Shown: piece by piece, positions 60,023-64,000 of the stretch
Numbering within the stretch: the stretch's first letter is position 1
How the letters are laid out: each line of letters opens with the position of its first letter
Assembly: GCA_030549495.1 (NCBI GenBank)
Contig: JAUIRK010001034.1
Location: 620,001-684,000 of the forward strand
Length of the DNA: 64,000 bases
Direction: 5' to 3'
Origin: Nectonema munidae
Taxonomy: Eukaryota > Nematomorpha > Nectonematoida > Nectonematidae
Made by a program: the position numbers and the translations under genes
The notes under the pieces: generated by a model
Told to the model about the DNA's origin: nothing
Database searches by the model: none
The model's input: only the letters and a program-made list of their open reading frames with translations

Positions 60023-60528
60023 CTCGAAATCTTTTTAAGGTTGAACTAATGGGAGAGAAAAATGTTGTGAAAGGAAGATGTTGCACAACATTTTTGATTA
60101 AATATTCTATTGTGTTTCAAGAAATTCAGAGACAGTGATAATAAACAATTAGAGACTTCCAGGTTATTCAGTTTTCCCTTAAAGTTTCGAAAAAATTAAA
60201 AAAAAAACTCTAGAAAATCATCCTTGAAATAAAAGATTAAGAGGTAAATACTCAGAAATCAGTTTTGTTTCATCTATATTTCATTATAAACTTTTAGAAC
60301 GATTTTTTGTCTACGGATCGGTTATGGTAAAGAAAACACTGATTCACTCATATTAAAAGTTTAGAATGAAATATTAATAAAGCAAAACTGATTTTTGAGT
60401 ATTAACATTTTAGGCTTTTGTTTGAATTCCTTAAAACATTTTAAATAGTATATTTAATCAAAAATGTTGTGCAATATCATCCTTTCACATCTTTTGTCTT
60501 CCTGAGTTCAACCTTAAAAAATTTTCGG
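60023..60528. repeat. Long foldback, about 500 bp
   Basis: The left arm (60023-60300) includes TTTTTAAGGTTGAAC, GATGTTGCACAACATTTTTG and ATCAGTTTTGTTTCATC. The right arm (60353-60528) carries the reverse complements CAAAAATGTTGTGCAATATC, GTTCAACCTTAAAAA and AATAAAGCAAAACTGAT. The loop is about 50 bp. Arms are imperfect and the left one contains about 80 bp without partner. It is either a foldback transposon or the source of a hairpin RNA. Confidence 0.8.
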
Positions 60529-60774
60529 GTAGTTATGTACATATAGTAAATAAAATTGAAGTAACTGCTATGTTATATTTTAAAAAAACGATATATAGTG
60601 GCTTGTACCGGTTGTGATTAATCAGTGCCATCCTTATTAAAGGCCGAATCCCAAAATGGCCCGAAATTTTAGGGAGCCGATAATTTCTCTTGATATAGTT
60701 ATATAAAATATTATAAGTTTTTGTTTTCTTCCTGTTCAATTCTTGAAACTCAGTAAAATTTTAATTTTGATTCA

Positions 60775-60890
60775 GCAGATGGGCTAGTGGTGGAAGCGTT
60801 TGGCATTGATACAGTCATCCCTGGCTGGATCCCCGATCCTCACATCCCTACAATCCGTCCAATTGTCGAAGATTATTTCTCCCTCAATTA
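60775..60890 (+). repeat. Possible tRNA-like SINE head
   Basis: GATGGGCTAGTGGTGGAAG resembles an A-box region, and GGCTGGATCCCCGATCC stands where a B-box would be, with about the right spacing. The B-box is degenerate and there is no second copy in the window. Confidence 0.3.
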
Positions 60891-61192
60891 AGAATTTAAA
60901 CTTTTGATATTCGCAACTTATGGATCCAAAAAAGTGCAGTACATATTTAAAATTTTCCAGTCAAAGCTTAAAGGAAAAACACTGCCAGAGATAAGTAACG
61001 CACACATAATTACGCAGGCACAGATAATGATATCATAAAAGTAGACAGTGAGATACAGATTTATACAAGATATGCGCTTATTTGAAAAGTTCACAATTAC
61101 AACAGGCACTGCTTGTCGTCTTTTCACGGAATGAGCGCGAAGAAGCTTGAAAAGTGTTTCATAAACTCTTCCTAAAATCGAGAAATCAGATC

Positions 61193-61523
61193 TCAGTTTC
61201 GTGGAAGAGTTTGTAGCTTGTGATCACACAACCCCTTCCCTTTGTCACACTTCTTGCAGGTCGGCTGTGACATTTCCGTCTCCTGAAATGGAAAAGATAA
61301 GCGTGGAAAGGAAGGACTTAGGATTAGTGAGCGCATTAGCGTTACAAGTTCTCTTGCACGGCTTAAGCCAATTAAATCGCGCGTAAGCTCTTCCTCGCGC
61401 CAACGCATATTTGTACTCTGGAAGTACACTTATTTGTTTATCACTGCACGAGCATTGAGTTACATGTAGATTGGGGACCGACAAAAGAGACATATCTTGT
61501 TCCATCGTTTCTCTGGATGCCAT
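61193..61523 (-). CDS. Small three-exon gene, 73 residues, unknown function
   Basis: On the minus strand three frames connect through canonical introns, all in phase 0. Exon 61523-61464 gives MASRETMEQDMSLLSVPNLH. Exon 61417-61346 gives STNMRWREEELTRDLIGLSR then AREL. Exon 61282-61193 gives ETEMSQPTCKKCDKGKGLCD then HKLQTLPRN and TGA. Intron 1 (61463-61418) is 46 bp, GTAACT...TTCCAG; intron 2 (61345-61283) is 63 bp, GTAACG...TTTCAG. The product has an acidic/basic helix and a CKKCxxxxxxCDH cluster that could bind one zinc. G+C is well above the flanks. No family recognised. Oddly, the unspliced sequence from the same ATG is open for 92 codons, so intron retention would give another protein. 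An in-frame TAA just upstream supports this ATG. Confidence 0.6.
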
Positions 61524-61539
61524 AATATGAGAATCTTAC

Positions 61540-61935
61540 GCCCCCCTAAAATTGCATTGCCGCTTGGAAATTTTTCTTGACCTAATTCTTTTCGTAGAAC
61601 TCAAATATTATGAGCAACTTGTTTTTTAGATTCAATCTTTCCCTAAAGTGAAAAGCCCTAAAAAGTTTTTTATGTTTTAATCGTAGTTAAGTGTGACATT
61701 TATTAATTTTATATTATCCAATTTTTTTTTGTAAATTTATTATTTAAACACATCAAGTTTTACCACATCAATTCACTTCGTAGTTTAATGAATGAGGATC
61801 GTTTTAATGCTCTCATTCTTCTTCTTTTTTAATTTTTGATAAAGCTTAATTTTATATGCTTGAAAATTGAGTTCTAGTTTAGTAAAATCTATTATATCGC
61901 CCCTCCTAATGCCAATTTCTAGATCCGCCCCTAAT
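61540..61935. mobile_element. Possible hAT MITE
   Basis: The right side ends in GCCAATTTCTAGATCCGCCCC, the inverse of a typical hAT start GGGGCGGATCTAGAAATTGGC. On the left ACGCCCCCCTAAAATTGCA is similar to the internal CGCCCCTCCTAATGCC. No target duplication identified; borders are approximate. Confidence 0.35.
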
Positions 61936-62332
61936 CTTTCAAAAATTTCTCATCATAGAGCTCGAATAAAATGAAAATTAATTGAAATAAGAAAAATATT
62001 GAAGGAAAGAATCAATCAATCAATGGTAGTCGAACATTTTTACCCGACTCGGGCTTCCACTTTAAAGGGCATATAAAAGTTACATCTTTACTTCGCAAAA
62101 ACACTACTATAGATTAATTTGAAAAAATACATTTATTTAATTTAATTATTATAATAAGTTTTAATCAAGTTACTACTAATTTTTATTTGAAATTATGTAT
62201 ATAATTTATATAAATATAAAAAAGAGCAAGTAAAGAATTTAAATGTATATTTAAAAACTTTGCAAATAGAACTTCAATTTTCACTAACGAATATATCCAA
62301 ATATCCATCCAAATATCTGGCGTTTTCTTCAG
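61936..62332. other. AT-rich stretch, nothing recognised
   Basis: No gene or element seen. It ends in the polypyrimidine acceptor of the exon at 62333. Confidence 0.5.
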
Positions 62333-62461
62333 GTATTGAAGACGGAACAAGCTCTAAATGACACAAACATCAACCGTTTGCTGGCAGGGCATGAGCCTTC
62401 TCCTAAAAAGAAAAAATATCAAGATACAACAAAAAGAATTGCAAACATTGTGCAGGATTAT
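62333..62461 (+). CDS. Probable internal exon of an unidentified gene
   Basis: A 129-bp phase-0 exon bordered by GCGTTTTCTTCAG and GTAAGA, both strong splice sites. It reads VLKTEQALNDTNINRLLAG, then HEPSPKKKKYQDTTKRIAN and IVQDY. Composition is clearly coding. KKKK could be a nuclear localisation signal. I do not recognise the family, and no partner exon on the + strand could be tied to it in the window. Confidence 0.5.
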
Positions 62462-62704
62462 GTAAGAAGTAACCGATTTTTTGAGAGGAATAGCATACAA
62501 TTTAAAATTTTAGTTTTTCTTGCTATTTTTTAATAAACACAATTTTGTTTTATTGATAAATTACCTTTGCTTTCACAAATAAAACAAGTTTTATTAACTT
62601 TACTTTTATTTTACCTTAAAAAAAATACTATCAACTTATCGCTTTTTTTCTGATAGATTGATATGTAGTAAAATATTGCATAAAACTATACATTTATAAC
62701 ATAC

Positions 62705-62820
62705 TTATCGGGCATTTTTCAACCGGGCACTTGTCCTATCTGGAAGTTGTCCGTCGGGCTTTCGTCCATCGGGCTCTTGTACGTCGGGCAGTTGTCAGTC
62801 GGGCAATTGCCCTTGAACCG
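62705..62820 (+). repeat. Short imperfect tandem repeat, unit about 16 bp
   Basis: Variants of GTCGGGCAATTGTCC repeat about seven times (for example GTCCGTCGGGCTTTCGTCC, ATCGGGCTCTTGTAC, GTCGGGCAGTTGTCA). The minus-strand frame CPTDNCPTYKSPMDESPTDN is a product of this repetition and is not called as a gene. Similar arrays occur at the ends of some DNA transposons; no ends identified here. Confidence 0.75.
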
Positions 62821-62904
62821 ACTGTAAGATTGCTTACAAAATCTCGGTGCATGAGATCTACAATTAAACCTATAATAACGTAATTTTTCCAAAATTTCAT
62901 TCAA

Positions 62905-63838
62905 TCAACACAGCAAACACGCTTCTTCACATTTCCATTTATAATGAATGCTAAGAAAATTAAAAAATTGATAGATATAACCTATGATAGTTTTTATTTA
63001 TAAAAGCCTCATATTAATGAAACATTCCTCGACGTTCTTTTGACACAAATGTTTTTATGCAACATCTTCATTTATGCATGCTTTTATTCAATGCAGTGCC
63101 GTTTTTAGAGGAAATACCGTATAAATATCATTTAGATTTTTTATTTCCTCACTATTTTTTCATATATATAACTCACGTTGTATGGACGCGGGGTATCGAG
63201 TCGAGGAATTGGGACTTTGTTTCGGTGTAATAGACGCCAGGCCAATCAAATTCCTGCCTGCCCCATTTGATTGACACATTTTACACTTTAATTGTTTGAT
63301 AGCTGTTTTTCAAGTTGATTACTACACCCGTTTCTTTGAATTTATTTAAGTTTTGATTGAAAATCGATGGATAGCGTTTGAGGATATCAAATTGGAAGTT
63401 TTTTATTCTTTTCATATTTTTCAAAATAAAGTTCAATAATAGTCTCCTTCTTTTGTTCACAGATCACTAAGAATACGAAAATATATTTATAAATACTTAT
63501 TTATCAAAAATCCATTCATAACAAAGCTCCGATTGCAATTGCATATAACGATATCTTTCTATCAAATATTCTTAATAAAGGAGTGGTAAACGCACAAATC
63601 TTGTCCAATCAGATCGCGGCTCCTGATTGCCAGAAACTTCCCGCAAATTTTATACGAACAAGTAGCAAAAGCAAGCTTTTGTTTTCAAGCCATCAAATAT
63701 GAACATTCTGCTGACGTTAAATCTTTCGTGAATAAAATAATTTTTTTTTTGTAAACGAATGTTCCTGGTATTGTATCAATAGTGAATGAGTTATGCAACG
63801 TATAATTCCTTTTTTCAAAGAATTGCAGCAAAACTTAC
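62905..63838. other. AT-rich stretch, nothing recognised
   Basis: No exon supported. A G+C-richer patch at about 63180-63270 (GACGCGGGGTATCGAGTCGA) has no long frame and no second copy. Confidence 0.45.
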
Positions 63839-63930
63839 CTGTTTAAAACTCGGGCCCCCTATACAGCGAACATCGCACTCGATTGCAACATTTCTTTGAG
63901 CTTCGACTTTTACAATGACATGTTTCGTAG
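63839..63930 (-). CDS. Probable exon of an unidentified minus-strand gene at the right edge
   Basis: On the minus strand a T-rich stretch with TTCTGAAG leads into CTACGAAACATG, and the exon closes with CAG/GTAAGT, a near-consensus donor. The frame reads TKHVIVKVEAQRNVAIECDV then RCIGGPSFKQ, ending in phase 0. The NVAIEC pattern is reminiscent of the first Cys strand of an immunoglobulin-like domain, but 30 residues are too few to assign a family. Flanking exons were not found to the left; upstream ones would lie outside the window. Confidence 0.4.
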
Positions 63931-64000
63931 CTTCAGAATAAAAATGTCAAAATCTTATCAAATTTAGCGTAAATGCCATATAAAAAATTTGCAAAATCGA

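Noticed and set aside
62719-62904. Minus-strand frame with repeated CPTDN-like motifs
   Set aside because: Entirely explained by the 16-bp DNA repeat at 62705-62820.

Overview
The window is nuclear DNA from an AT-rich (roughly 70% A+T) animal. Four conserved metazoan genes can be read directly as chains of exons with GT/AG borders and matching phases: the C-terminal two thirds of an amyloid-precursor-like protein (APP/APPL/APL-1), a complete mitochondrial-type tryptophanyl-tRNA synthetase (WARS2), nearly all of ribosomal protein eS26 (RPS26), and a small Twist-type bHLH factor that keeps its C-terminal WR motif. Twist and APP argue for an animal with mesoderm, most likely an invertebrate bilaterian. 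Introns fall into two classes, some of 40-70 bp (46 bp in two separate genes) and some of several kb. No sequence here fixes the phylum; flatworm, parasitic crustacean or another fast-evolving lineage would all fit.

Layout. 1-2128: no exon found, presumably upstream intron of APP. 2129-11948 (+): six APP exons covering E2, linker, transmembrane helix and cytoplasmic tail; the 5.2-kb intron holds decayed hAT transposons. 12363-12927: a near-identical duplication of the APP 3' end wrapped around a copy of APP intron sequence. 12930-20150: gene-poor, with a strongly C-depleted tract (about 14640-16080), foldback elements, tandem repeats and a minisatellite. 20563-29834 (+): WARS2, six exons. Its first intron holds a pogo-like transposase piece followed by a second copy of the intron's own 5' end. 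Later introns hold a Ty3/gypsy fossil, a long purine tract and an opposite-strand cysteine-rich coding remnant. 30328-30590 (-): a probable 3' terminal exon, tail-to-tail with WARS2.

31-44 kb is an accessory block: a LINE reverse-transcriptase remnant, several copies of hAT-like MITEs ending in GGGGCGCACAT, a MULE-like MITE nested in one of them, and two tRNA-derived SINE families, one insertion with a perfect 18-bp target duplication. 44778-45113 (+): RPS26 main exon. 53962-57522 (-): Twist, with a 3.1-kb intron carrying a hAT MITE with 8-bp target duplications. 60023-60528: a long foldback. 61193-61523 (-): a small three-exon gene of unknown function whose unspliced reading also stays open. 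62333-62461 (+) and 63839-63930 (-): probable exons of genes that leave the window.

No operon or obvious functional cluster is present. The genes look like an ordinary sparse metazoan neighbourhood in which mobile DNA makes up much of the introns and intergenic space. No tRNA, rRNA or CRISPR locus was recognised.
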